This document shows, one piece after another, positions 43,335-52,073 of a stretch of DNA of 64,000 nt. A model generated the notes under the pieces. The model was not told where the DNA came from, did not search any database, and saw only the letters and a list, made by a program, of their open reading frames with translations. Location: positions 343,838 to 407,837 of the forward strand of contig JAVEYW010000001.1 of the NCBI GenBank assembly GCA_034003325.1, written 5' to 3'. The DNA comes from Desulfobacterales bacterium. GTDB lineage: Bacteria; Desulfobacterota; Desulfobacteria; Desulfobacterales; JAFDDL01. Both the position numbers and the translations under genes were made by a program. Numbering within the stretch: the stretch's first letter is position 1; every line of letters starts with the position of its first letter.

Positions 43335-43953
43335 AGGCATGGGCTCCGTGGCGGGGATTCGGCCGTCCGGCCAGGGCAAGCGGTTTGCCGTTAATGCGGG
43401 TTTTTCGCTGGCCGATAGCCGTATCGGGGACAGCATTGCCGTTAATGGGGCCTGCCTGACAGCCATTGTGATAGACGGAAGCCGGTTTGAAGCGGATGTG
43501 TCCCCTGAAACGCTGTCCAAAACCGTTTTCGGCGGAATTCGAATCGGCGACCGGGTGAATCTGGAGCGAGCGCTTCGGTTATCCGATCGGATCGACGGGC
43601 ACCTGGTCTCGGGACATGTGGATGGGGTGGGCGCCCTTCAAAGCCGCCGGACATTGGGGAACGCCGTTTTGATTCGAGTATCCGTGCCACCGGCCTTGGG
43701 CCGGTATATGATTCAGAAGGGGTCTGTGGCCGTGGACGGCATCAGCCTGACCATTAATGCCTGTGGCGATGATTTTTTTGAAATCAGCATTATTCCGCAT
43801 ACCGCCATGCTCACGACCATTGGATTTAAAAAACCGGGGGACCCGGTGAATATCGAAACCGATATGATCGGTAAATATGTGGAACGATTTATGCGGGGAA
43901 AACCCGCCGGGGGCATCGATAGGCAGTTTCTTGCAACATCGGGTTTTCTTTGA
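43315..43953 (+). CDS. ribE: Riboflavin synthase alpha chain
   Basis: 212 residues with the two lumazine-binding repeats: [12 protein letters not shown] and, from ~95, [21 protein letters not shown] and [14 protein letters not shown] are typical. Dismutates two 6,7-dimethyl-8-ribityllumazine molecules. Overlaps ribD; 76-base gap to ribBA. Confidence 0.96.
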   Translation: MFTGIIEGMGSVAGIRPSGQGKRFAVNAGFSLADSRIGDSIAVNGACLTAIVIDGSRFEADVSPETLSKTVFGGIRIGDRVNLERALRLSDRIDGHLVSGHVDGVGALQSRRTLGNAVLIRVSVPPALGRYMIQKGSVAVDGISLTINACGDDFFEISIIPHTAMLTTIGFKKPGDPVNIETDMIGKYVERFMRGKPAGGIDRQFLATSGFL

Positions 43954-44029
43954 ATATGAATTTTTCATCGGCCTTAACTCAACAGCCTTTCGTTGAGGCC
44001 GGATTAGATACAGTGGGAGAATTTTTATT

Positions 44030-45244
44030 ATGCCGACAATTTCAATTGAACAAGCGATTAAAGACATTCGGGACGGCAAGATGGTCATCCTGACCGACGA
44101 TGAAGACCGCGAAAACGAAGGCGATCTAACCATGGCGGCCGACGCCGTAACGCCCGAAGCAATCAATTTCATGGCAAAGTACGGCCGGGGACTGATTTGC
44201 CTTTCCATGACCGGTGAAAAGTGTGATTCGCTGGACTTGCCACTCATGGTGTATAACAATCAGTCGCAATTCCAGACCGGATTTACCGTGTCCATCGAGG
44301 CGCGATGTGGGGTTACCACCGGGATTTCAGCGGCGGATCGAGCGCGAACCATTCAGGCGGCAGTGGCCGATAACGCAAAACCCACTGATTTGGTGCGGCC
44401 GGGGCATATTTTTCCGCTTCGGGCCAAAAAGGGCGGCGTGATTGTGCGAACCGGTCAAACCGAAGGGTCCGTGGATCTGGCCCGACTGGCCGGTAGAAAG
44501 CCTGCGGGCGTGATTTGCGAGATCATGGATGAGGACGGCACCATGGCCAGAATGCCGGCACTTGAAAAATTTAGCGAGGAACACGGCATCGGCATTTGCA
44601 CCATCGCTGATTTGATCGAATACAGAATGCGCACTGAAAGCTTTGTGCATAAAGCCGCCGAAACCACCATTCCCACCTCCATTGCCGGGGAATTCAGGTG
44701 CATTGTTTATGAAAACGATGTGGACGATTTGCTTCAGATTGCGCTGATCAAGGGGGAGATTTCACCGGATAAGCCGGTACTGGTCCGAGTGCATTCCGAA
44801 TGTCTGACCGGTGATATTTTTGGTTCCCTGCGCTGCGATTGCCGGGGACAGCTTCACAAGGCCATGAAAATGGTCGAAGAAGAGGGCGCCGGAATCGTGC
44901 TCTATGTCCGTCAGGAAGGCCGCGGGATAGGGCTCGTGAATAAGATCAAGGCCTATGCCCTTCAGGATAAGGGGCTTGATACGGTGGAAGCCAATGAGAA
45001 GCTCGGGTTTGGCGGTGATTTGAGAAACTACGGCATTGGCGCCCAAATTCTGGCGGAACTCGGGGTCCGAAAAATGCGGCTGATGACCAACAACCCGAAG
45101 AAAATGGTGGGGTTGGAAGGCTATGGCATTAAGGTGGTGGAGCAGGTGCCCATCGAAATCGAACCCAATCAATACAACAAATGCTATCTGGAATGCAAAA
45201 AGCTGAAGATGGGGCATTTGTTGAATGTGGATACGGTTCCGTGA
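44030..45244 (+). CDS. ribBA: Bifunctional DHBP synthase/GTP cyclohydrolase II
   Basis: 404 residues. N-terminal DHBP synthase ([52 protein letters not shown]); C-terminal GTP cyclohydrolase II with the zinc site [18 protein letters not shown] and RQEGRGIGL. Provides both entry substrates of riboflavin synthesis. 64 bases follow to ribH. Confidence 0.97.
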   Translation: MPTISIEQAIKDIRDGKMVILTDDEDRENEGDLTMAADAVTPEAINFMAKYGRGLICLSMTGEKCDSLDLPLMVYNNQSQFQTGFTVSIEARCGVTTGISAADRARTIQAAVADNAKPTDLVRPGHIFPLRAKKGGVIVRTGQTEGSVDLARLAGRKPAGVICEIMDEDGTMARMPALEKFSEEHGIGICTIADLIEYRMRTESFVHKAAETTIPTSIAGEFRCIVYENDVDDLLQIALIKGEISPDKPVLVRVHSECLTGDIFGSLRCDCRGQLHKAMKMVEEEGAGIVLYVRQEGRGIGLVNKIKAYALQDKGLDTVEANEKLGFGGDLRNYGIGAQILAELGVRKMRLMTNNPKKMVGLEGYGIKVVEQVPIEIEPNQYNKCYLECKKLKMGHLLNVDTVP

Positions 45245-45308
45245 ATCCGGTTGGTCCGTTAATGGAGGCACGTCGGAATGGCAACGGTTACAAAGAGAGG
45301 AATGAGGA

Positions 45309-45782
45309 ATGCCGAACGTATATGAAGGGGGATATCTTGCCTCGGGCAAGAAGTTTGCGATCGTGGTGAGCCGTTTTAACGATTTCATCACCGAAAAACT
45401 GGTGGGGGGCGCCATCGACGCCCTGGTTCGTTGCGGCGGAAAAGATGAGGACATCGATATTGTAAAGGTGCCGGGAGCCTTTGAAATTCCGCTTATCGCA
45501 AAGAAAATGGTGGAAAAGAAAAAATATAATGCCGTTATTTGCCTGGGCGCGGTCATTCGGGGCGCGACGCCTCATTTCGACTATGTGGCCTCAGAGGTTA
45601 CCAAGGGAATCGCTGTGGTCAGTCTCGAGTCCAGCACCCCGGTTATCTTCGGTATCGTTACCACCGATACCATTGAGCAGGCGATTGAGCGGGCCGGCAC
45701 CAAAGCGGGCAACAAGGGATGGAGTGCCGCCATGAGTGCCGTGGAGATGGCCAATGTGGTGGACGCCATTAACCGGGTGTGA
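45309..45782 (+). CDS. ribH: 6,7-dimethyl-8-ribityllumazine synthase
   Basis: 157 residues, [48 protein letters not shown] with the catalytic His, and GNKGW. Joins the DHBP and pyrimidine branches. Start preceded by GAGAGGAATGAGGA. Confidence 0.97.
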   Translation: MPNVYEGGYLASGKKFAIVVSRFNDFITEKLVGGAIDALVRCGGKDEDIDIVKVPGAFEIPLIAKKMVEKKKYNAVICLGAVIRGATPHFDYVASEVTKGIAVVSLESSTPVIFGIVTTDTIEQAIERAGTKAGNKGWSAAMSAVEMANVVDAINRV

Positions 45783-45785
45783 TGC

Positions 45786-46271
45786 ATGGGCAATCGCCGC
45801 AAGTCACGGGAGTTGGCCTTACAGGCGCTCTTTTACATTGATGCGAGCAAGGAAAATGCCATAACCGCATTGAGGCATTTTTGCGATACGTTTACCCCGC
45901 CCCGGGTGGCGCGTCCCTTTTTCATGAAGCTGGTAGGCGGTGTCGTCTGCGCCCAGGCCGATATAGACAACCTGCTGATACGGTTTTCCAGTCACTGGAA
46001 GCTCGGGCGCATGTCCTGTGTCGATCGAAATATTCTTCGCATCGCGGTTTTCGAGTTATTTTGCTGCCAGGACATTCCCGCGAAGGTGTCCATCAATGAG
46101 GCCATTGATATCGGGAAAAAATATGGGACCGAAGACTCCGGCGCGTTTATAAACGGAATTCTGGACAGCATTCGTCTGGCGATGGAGACCGAAGGTCTTC
46201 AAATCGAGATCGGCCCCTTACCGGAAGAATTTATCGAAATTCAAGTTCAAGGAGAAGACAATGGAGAATAG
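45786..46271 (+). CDS. nusB: Transcription antitermination factor NusB
   Basis: 161 residues beginning [16 protein letters not shown], then [28 protein letters not shown] and [28 protein letters not shown], the NusB hallmarks. Acts in rRNA antitermination. Order ribH-nusB is widely conserved. Overlaps trpB2 by 11 bases. Confidence 0.97.
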   Translation: MGNRRKSRELALQALFYIDASKENAITALRHFCDTFTPPRVARPFFMKLVGGVVCAQADIDNLLIRFSSHWKLGRMSCVDRNILRIAVFELFCCQDIPAKVSINEAIDIGKKYGTEDSGAFINGILDSIRLAMETEGLQIEIGPLPEEFIEIQVQGEDNGE

Positions 46272-47637
46272 AAGAATTTTGCTCAGAGAAGACGAGATGC
46301 CGACCCAGTGGTATAATATTCTGGCGGATATTAAAATGAATCCACCATTGGGCCCGGATGGTAAACCGATTTCACCGGACGCCCTGGCGCCCGTTTTTCC
46401 GATGAATATCATTGAGCAGGAAGTCAGCACGGCACGCTGGATCGATATTCCAGAAGAGGTGCTCGGCGTGCTTCGGCTCTGGCGCCCTTCTCCATTGGTT
46501 CGCGCCCGAAATCTGGAAAAACTGCTGGGAACCCCCGCCAGGATTTATTATAAGGACGAGAGTGTCAGCCCGCCGGGAAGCCATAAGCCCAATACCGCTG
46601 TCGCGCAGGCTTACTACAACAAGCAGTTCGGAATTAAACGGATCACCACGGAAACTGGCGCCGGTCAGTGGGGCAGCGCGCTTTCCTTTGCCTGTGCGCA
46701 GTTCGGCCTGGAGTGCAAGGTGTTCATGGTTCGGATCAGTTTTTCGCAAAAGCCGTACCGCAAATCCATGATGGAAGTTTGGGGGGGCAAATGTGTTCCC
46801 AGCCCGAGCCCCGAAACCGCCGCCGGGCGGGAAGTGCTCGCGCGGGATCCGGACACGCCGGGCAGTTTGGGCATTGCCATCAGCGAGGCCATCGAGGCGG
46901 CGGTGGCGGATACAACCGGCCAGACCCGCTATTCCCTTGGCAGTGTGCTGAACCATGTGTGCCTCCATCAGACCATCATCGGACTGGAAGCAAAAAAACA
47001 ATTGGAAAAAGTGGGCGAATACCCCGATATCGTCATCGGTTGCGCCGGCGGCGGCAGCAATTTTGCCGGTCTCGCCTTTCCGTTTGTTCTGGATAAAATC
47101 AACGGAAAAGAAATTGAAATCTATCCGGTGGAGCCCGCGGCGTGCCCCACATTGACACGGGCGCCCTTTGCCTATGATCATGGCGATTCAGCGGGCTATA
47201 CGCCGCTGCTGCCCATGTACAGCCTTGGCCACAACTTCGTGCCGCCGCCGATTCATGCCGGCGGGTTGCGCTATCACGGCATGGCGCCGACCGTCAGCCA
47301 GGTCGTCGCGGAAGGTCTCGCGACCCCCAAATCGGCCCTTCAGCTTCCCTGTTATGAGGCCGGGCTCATGTTTGCGCGCACGCAAGGGACGATACCGGCG
47401 CCGGAGACGACCCATGCGCTGGCCCAGGTCATTATAGAGGCGAAAAAGGCCAAGGAAGAAGGCAAGGAAAAGGTGATCCTTTTCAATTGGAGCGGTCATG
47501 GCCTGCTTGATTTAGGTGCCTATGAGAAATACTTCTCAGGGGATGTGACCAATTTCCATCTGGGGGACGAAGAAATCGAACGGGCGGAAAAGGTTTTCGA
47601 AAATTACCCAAAGCCGGCCATGCTGAAAAGCCGGTGA
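46261..47637 (+). CDS. trpB: Tryptophan synthase beta chain, TrpB2 type
   Basis: 458 residues, longer than TrpB1 (~400) and with the TrpB2 N-terminal extension. PLP lysine in SHKPNTAVA (~115), ETGAGQWG, and phosphate-binding [10 protein letters not shown]. No trpA or other trp gene is nearby. TrpB2 often works alone, condensing indole (or phosphoserine) with serine without TrpA. Overlap with nusB indicates co-transcription. Confidence 0.92.
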   Translation: MENRRILLREDEMPTQWYNILADIKMNPPLGPDGKPISPDALAPVFPMNIIEQEVSTARWIDIPEEVLGVLRLWRPSPLVRARNLEKLLGTPARIYYKDESVSPPGSHKPNTAVAQAYYNKQFGIKRITTETGAGQWGSALSFACAQFGLECKVFMVRISFSQKPYRKSMMEVWGGKCVPSPSPETAAGREVLARDPDTPGSLGIAISEAIEAAVADTTGQTRYSLGSVLNHVCLHQTIIGLEAKKQLEKVGEYPDIVIGCAGGGSNFAGLAFPFVLDKINGKEIEIYPVEPAACPTLTRAPFAYDHGDSAGYTPLLPMYSLGHNFVPPPIHAGGLRYHGMAPTVSQVVAEGLATPKSALQLPCYEAGLMFARTQGTIPAPETTHALAQVIIEAKKAKEEGKEKVILFNWSGHGLLDLGAYEKYFSGDVTNFHLGDEEIERAEKVFENYPKPAMLKSR

Positions 47638-47909
47638 TGGTCATGGATGAGAGCAAAGACAAAAACGAGCGGCGGTGCCCCCGTCTGGGGCATGCGGTTT
47701 CTTTTAAGTATTGCCGGACGAGCGGGGATGGGGTGGAGGCCTGCTTTAAACTCATCGATTGCTGGTGGGAGGATTTTGATATCGTGCGGTTTATTCGGGA
47801 AAATTTCCCGGAAGACCGGGTAGCCCGCCTGATGAAGGCGGCACCGAAACCCAAAGCAGTCCAGCTGCTGGACTTGATTGCACAGGCGCAGAGCCGATTG
47901 AAAGAATAA
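47637..47909 (+). CDS. Small conserved protein with cysteine pair, unknown
   Basis: 90 residues from ATG 47637 (overlapping the trpB stop as TGATG; GTG 47634 or ATG 47643 are alternatives). Cysteines are in RRCPRLGHAVSFKYCR and ACFKLIDCWW, which could bind metal; the rest is helical. Seen at the end of the operon; no known function. Confidence 0.6.
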   Translation: MVMDESKDKNERRCPRLGHAVSFKYCRTSGDGVEACFKLIDCWWEDFDIVRFIRENFPEDRVARLMKAAPKPKAVQLLDLIAQAQSRLKE

Positions 47910-48001
47910 TCGGCGGTTGACGGGTTACAGGTATCTCCTGCAACAGGAAATGAAAAAAACCGGCGAAAGTCGGCTGTCGGCCGTCCGGAAGGAGGTTCAT
48001 T

Positions 48002-48628
48002 TTGATAATAAAAATGTTGGTGGTAGGCCCGGTTATGGCCAACTGTTTTATCGTGGGCTGTGAAGAAACCAAAGAAGCGGCGGTGATTGATCCGGGGGCG
48101 GACCCCGCTCGCATATTGGACGTGATTAAAAAAAATAACCTTACGGTGAAGGTTATTATGAATACGCACGGACACGTTGACCATGTGGGCGCCAACCGGA
48201 TCATGAAGGAGAAAACCGGCGCACAGCTGATGATTCATTCGCTGGACGTGCCCTTTCTGGACAGAGTCGCTGATACGGCCGCAGCTTGGGGGCTCGATGC
48301 GGAAGACTCCCCGAAGCCGGATCGAGTGCTCAGCGATGGCGACACCGTCGAAGTCGGCAAGCTGTCATTCAAGGTGATTCATACGCCGGGGCATACGCTC
48401 GGCGGCATTTCACTGTTGTTAAATGGCTGTGTGTTTGTGGGCGACACCTTGTTTGCCGGCTCTATCGGACGTACGGATCTGCCGGGCGGCGATTACGACA
48501 CGCTGATCCGCAGTATACGAACCCGCTTGTTTGCGTTGCCCGATGACACGCAGGTTCTGCCGGGACATAATCAGAAAACCACCATCGGGCAGGAAAAACG
48601 ATATAACCCCTTTGTAAGGATGATGTAA
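48002..48628 (+). CDS. Metallo-beta-lactamase-fold hydrolase (glyoxalase II-like)
   Basis: 208 residues from TTG 48002, six bases after GGAGG; an ATG four codons on is too far from that site. Zinc motif THGHVDHVGAN, HTPGHTLGG, GDTLFAGSIGRTD and LPGHNQKT place it among small YcbL-type type II glyoxalases. It likely hydrolyses thioesters such as lactoylglutathione or a bacillithiol-type analogue; substrate not provable here. Confidence 0.9.
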   Translation: MIIKMLVVGPVMANCFIVGCEETKEAAVIDPGADPARILDVIKKNNLTVKVIMNTHGHVDHVGANRIMKEKTGAQLMIHSLDVPFLDRVADTAAAWGLDAEDSPKPDRVLSDGDTVEVGKLSFKVIHTPGHTLGGISLLLNGCVFVGDTLFAGSIGRTDLPGGDYDTLIRSIRTRLFALPDDTQVLPGHNQKTTIGQEKRYNPFVRMM

Positions 48629-48643
48629 TACGCATAAACGCAA

Positions 48644-48663
48644 GGGCGACCGGCCGGCCGCCC
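48644..48663. terminator. Convergent-gene hairpin
   Basis: GGGCG...CGCCC with a palindromic CCGGCCGG centre, in the 41 bases between two convergent genes. No clear U-run on either strand, so termination is only possible. Confidence 0.4.
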
Positions 48664-48669
48664 CTGCTG

Positions 48670-49101
48670 CTAAAATACGCCCAGTTGACAGGCTTTAATC
48701 TTAATCCCCAAGGCCTCGCACCCGTTTCCCACGGCGATTTTTCCGACCTTCAGCTCCGCCGCGATATTCCAGGCGGTTTCACAGGTGATGCGATGATTGA
48801 ATTGAGCGGCCATCAGGGCGTCTTTCAGCAGTGCGACCGGCTCTTTTTTACCGCTAGCCACTTTATGTTCCAGGTGATAACCAAAAAGGCCGAGCTGGCA
48901 TTTTGAAATTTTAAGGTTCATCAAATCACAGGTGACGCCCACTTCAGCCGGTTTAATGTTCAGCCGGGTCGCTATATCAAATGCAAGAACACAGGGTAAT
49001 TCGCCGTTGATGATCTTGGTTGTTATCTCCGCCTCGATTCTCGCATTCGGGGTCTTGCCCGTGTGCTTATCGGCGAAGTTCTTGTCATTTTCCTGTTTCA
49101 T
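48670..49101 (-). CDS. Small protein with an internal tandem duplication, unknown function
   Basis: 143 residues. Two similar halves: residues ~23-75 (INGELPCVLAFDIATRLNI ... LKISKCQLGLFGY) and ~88-143 (NHRITCETAWNIAAELKV ... LGIKIKACQLGVF). Each has a Cys in the helix and the motif KxxQLGxF. The duplicated unit looks like a helix-turn-helix-type bundle. No signal or membrane segment. Family not identified. It is on the opposite strand to its neighbours. Confidence 0.75.
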   Translation of the reverse strand: MKQENDKNFADKHTGKTPNARIEAEITTKIINGELPCVLAFDIATRLNIKPAEVGVTCDLMNLKISKCQLGLFGYHLEHKVASGKKEPVALLKDALMAAQFNHRITCETAWNIAAELKVGKIAVGNGCEALGIKIKACQLGVF

Positions 49102-49283
49102 CCGGTTTTTCTCCTATCCATGGGAATGGGGTGACGTTGAAAAAAATTATACAGGAAAACAGCTGAAATACAAGTTGTGTCGAGCGCCTTGAATAACGAT
49201 GATGGCTTTGGTAGAGAGAAGAAGACAGTTGAGAGTCAGGAGTTAAGTGCGCAGGCAGATGGAATCGAAAGACCTGAAAAAAA

Positions 49284-50357
49284 ATGACGATGGAAATGCG
49301 TAAAAAGACACGAAGAATCATGGTGGGGGGTGTTCCGGTCGGGGATATGGCGCCGATTAGCGTGCAGTCCATGACCAATACGCAAACGCAGGATGTTGCG
49401 GCCACGGTGGCGCAGATCAAGCGGCTCGAATCGGCGGGTTGCGAAATCGTTCGGGTCGCGGTGCCGGACCAAGCGGCCGCGCTGGCGATTCGGGGGATTA
49501 AAAAAGAGATTCGTATTCCGCTGATCGCCGATATTCATTTTGATTACCGGCTGGCCATCGAAAGCGCCGAGGCCGGAGCGGACGGGCTGCGCATCAATCC
49601 GGGGAATATCGGCGGCACCCGAAAGGTCAAGGCGGTGGTGGATTGCGCCAAAGCGCGAGGACTCCCCATTCGCATCGGTGTCAATGCCGGGTCGCTGGAA
49701 AAAGAGTTCTTGAAGAAATATGGTGGCGTGACGGCCGAGGCCATGGTGGAAAGCGCGCTGGGTCATGTGGCGCTGCTTCGGGACCAGGATTTCCATGAGA
49801 TTAAAATCTCTATCAAGGCATCGGATGTTTACCGAACCGTAGCGGCGTACCGGCTGCTGTCCACCCGGACCGACCTGCCCCTGCATGTGGGCGTTACCGA
49901 AGCCGGCGGGCTTTTTCCCGGAATTGTGAAATCTTCCCTCGGCATCGGCATGCTACTGGCCGAAGGCATCGGCGACACGATTCGTGTCAGTCTCACCCGG
50001 GATCCGGTGGAGGAAGTTCGGGTGGGCTATGAGATTCTACGGGCGCTCGATATTCGTCGCCGCGGGGTAGAAATTATATCCTGCCCTACTTGCGGCCGAT
50101 GCAGCCTGGATTTATTTGATATCGTAGCGCGGGCTGAAAACGCATTGATGACCAAGACCCTCCCGGTAAAAGTGGCCATTATGGGCTGTGTGGTCAACGG
50201 ACCGGGCGAGGCGCGGGAGGCCGATATCGGTGTGACCGGATGTGATGGCATGGGCATTCTCTTTAAAAAGGGAAACGTGGTTAAAAAGTTTCCTCAGGAG
50301 AAGATAGTGGACGTGTTGTTGGAAGAAATTGAAAAGCTTGAGGAGAAGGCACGGTAG
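49284..50357 (+). CDS. ispG: 4-hydroxy-3-methylbut-2-enyl-diphosphate synthase
   Basis: 357 residues. PISVQSMTNT, RIGVNAGSLE and the [4Fe-4S] region SCPTCGRCSLD with GCVVNGPGEA. Short bacterial IspG form. Penultimate step of the MEP pathway of isoprenoid synthesis. No strong ribosome site before ATG 49284; ATG 49290 is the alternative. Tandem heptamer repeat follows the stop. Confidence 0.96.
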   Translation: MTMEMRKKTRRIMVGGVPVGDMAPISVQSMTNTQTQDVAATVAQIKRLESAGCEIVRVAVPDQAAALAIRGIKKEIRIPLIADIHFDYRLAIESAEAGADGLRINPGNIGGTRKVKAVVDCAKARGLPIRIGVNAGSLEKEFLKKYGGVTAEAMVESALGHVALLRDQDFHEIKISIKASDVYRTVAAYRLLSTRTDLPLHVGVTEAGGLFPGIVKSSLGIGMLLAEGIGDTIRVSLTRDPVEEVRVGYEILRALDIRRRGVEIISCPTCGRCSLDLFDIVARAENALMTKTLPVKVAIMGCVVNGPGEAREADIGVTGCDGMGILFKKGNVVKKFPQEKIVDVLLEEIEKLEEKAR

Positions 50358-50358
50358 T

Positions 50359-50414
50359 TGATAGCTGATAGCTGATAGCTCATAGCTGATAGCTCATAGC
50401 TGATAGCTGATAGC
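50359..50414. repeat. Tandem heptamer repeat, eight copies
   Basis: Eight copies of a 7-base unit: TGATAGC six times and TCATAGC twice (copies 4 and 6), directly after the ispG stop. It introduces TGA/TAG stops in all frames and may vary in copy number. Confidence 0.95.
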
Positions 50415-50531
50415 AGATTGTTTCGGATTGGCTATTGATTGCAGTTACTGCATATGTCCGATACGGGTTTGATGACATCGGATCATATTAGATTTTGATA
50501 CGCATACAGGGAAAAAGGGACGGGAACAACT

Positions 50532-52052
50532 ATGGGAAATCAGGAAAAAACAGCCATCTCACCGACGCGGATGGAAGATTATGCGGAGTGGTATCAGCAA
50601 GTGGTAAAGGCCTCGGATCTGGCCGAAAAATCCGCCGTGCGCGGATGCATGGTCATAAAGCCGTGGGGCTATGCCTTGTGGGAAAACATGGTGCAAATTC
50701 TGGATGGCATGTTCAAGGAAACCGGTGTGCAAAATGCCTATTTCCCGTTGTTTATTCCCTTGAGTTTCCTGGAAAAAGAAGCGGAGCATGTGGAGGGCTT
50801 TGCCAAAGAGTGCGCCGTGGTGACGCACCATCGCCTGGAAAAGGGACCCGATGGCGGACTCGTCCCGGCCGGCCCGCTGGCCGAACCATTGGTGGTGCGT
50901 CCGACTTCAGAGACGATTATCGGGGATTCGTTTTCCAGATGGGTCGGCAGTTATCGGGATTTACCCCTGCTCATCAATCAGTGGGCCAATGTGGTCCGCT
51001 GGGAAATGCGGACGCGAACCTTTTTAAGAACCAGCGAGTTTTTATGGCAGGAAGGCCATACGGTTCATGCCACCCCCGAAGAAGCCGAACAACGAACGCT
51101 GATGATGCTCGAAGTCTATCGAAAGATGGCGGAAGACTATTTGGCCATTCCCGTGATTCCGGGAGCCAAAAGCGCTTCCGAGCGGTTTCCGGGCGCCGTG
51201 GACACCTATTGTATTGAAGCCATGATGCAGGATAAAAAGGCGCTTCAGGCCGGGACATCCCATTTTCTGGGCCAAAACTTCGCCAAGGGGTCCAATATTC
51301 GGTTTCAGAACGCGGACAGCAAGGAAGAATTCGCCTGGACCACCTCTTGGGGTGTTTCCACCAGACTGATCGGCGGGCTGATCATGGCGCATGCGGATGA
51401 TGACGGGATTATATTGCCACCAAGGGTGGCGCCCGCCCATATCGTGCTGTTACCCGTCGTCAGAAAAGAAACGGAGCGGGCCGATGTCATAGCCTATGTG
51501 ACGCGGCTGGCCGAGGAACTAAAAGCGCAACGGTATCATGATCAGCCGGTCCGGGTGCAAATTGATGACCGGGAGATCGGTGGCGCCAGGGGGTGGGAAT
51601 GGATTAAAAAAGGGGTTCCGGTGCGCGTGGAAGTGGGCCCGAGAGACATGGCAGAGGACGCGGTCTTCTTTGCCCGACGAGATAAAGGCCTTCGAGAGAA
51701 GACCAGCATGAAACGGGAACAGTTTGTTGCCGACATCGCGAATCTTCTGAATGACATTCAGAAGAATCTTTTTAACCGGGCAGCCGGTTTTCTTAAAAAC
51801 AATACGCATGACATTGATGAGCGCGGCTTGTTTTACGATTTTTTTACACCGAAAAACCAGGAAAAGCCCGAAATTCACGGCGGGTTTGCGTCTTCTCACT
51901 GGTGCGGGGAAAGCGCCTGTGAAGCGGCCATCAAGGAAGACTTGAGCGTCACCATCCGGTGCCTCCCCTTTTCGGCTCAAAAAATACCGGGAACTTGCAT
52001 TTACTGCGGAAAACCCAGCCCCGGCCGGGTGATTTTCGCAAAAGCCTATTAA
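50532..52052 (+). CDS. proS: Prolyl-tRNA synthetase, archaeal/eukaryal type
   Basis: 506 residues, class II. Motif 2 FLRTSEFLWQEGHTVH, motif 3 GGLIMAHADDDGIILP, and C-terminal zinc-binding region (CGESACEAAIK ... CIYCGKPSPG). No editing INS domain, so it is the short archaeal/eukaryal-type ProRS rather than the ~570-residue bacterial type. This form is common in some anaerobic bacteria. Confidence 0.95.
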   Translation: MGNQEKTAISPTRMEDYAEWYQQVVKASDLAEKSAVRGCMVIKPWGYALWENMVQILDGMFKETGVQNAYFPLFIPLSFLEKEAEHVEGFAKECAVVTHHRLEKGPDGGLVPAGPLAEPLVVRPTSETIIGDSFSRWVGSYRDLPLLINQWANVVRWEMRTRTFLRTSEFLWQEGHTVHATPEEAEQRTLMMLEVYRKMAEDYLAIPVIPGAKSASERFPGAVDTYCIEAMMQDKKALQAGTSHFLGQNFAKGSNIRFQNADSKEEFAWTTSWGVSTRLIGGLIMAHADDDGIILPPRVAPAHIVLLPVVRKETERADVIAYVTRLAEELKAQRYHDQPVRVQIDDREIGGARGWEWIKKGVPVRVEVGPRDMAEDAVFFARRDKGLREKTSMKREQFVADIANLLNDIQKNLFNRAAGFLKNNTHDIDERGLFYDFFTPKNQEKPEIHGGFASSHWCGESACEAAIKEDLSVTIRCLPFSAQKIPGTCIYCGKPSPGRVIFAKAY

Positions 52053-52073
52053 CGATTGAAAGACGCCTGATTC

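Noticed and set aside
44030..45782. FMN riboswitch expected near riboflavin genes
   Set aside because: The gaps before ribBA (76 bases) and ribH (64 bases) are too short and show no RFN-type conserved boxes.
18829..50414. CRISPR array
   Set aside because: No regularly spaced direct repeats of 25-40 bases with spacers; the heptamer repeat at 50359 and the hairpins are of another kind.
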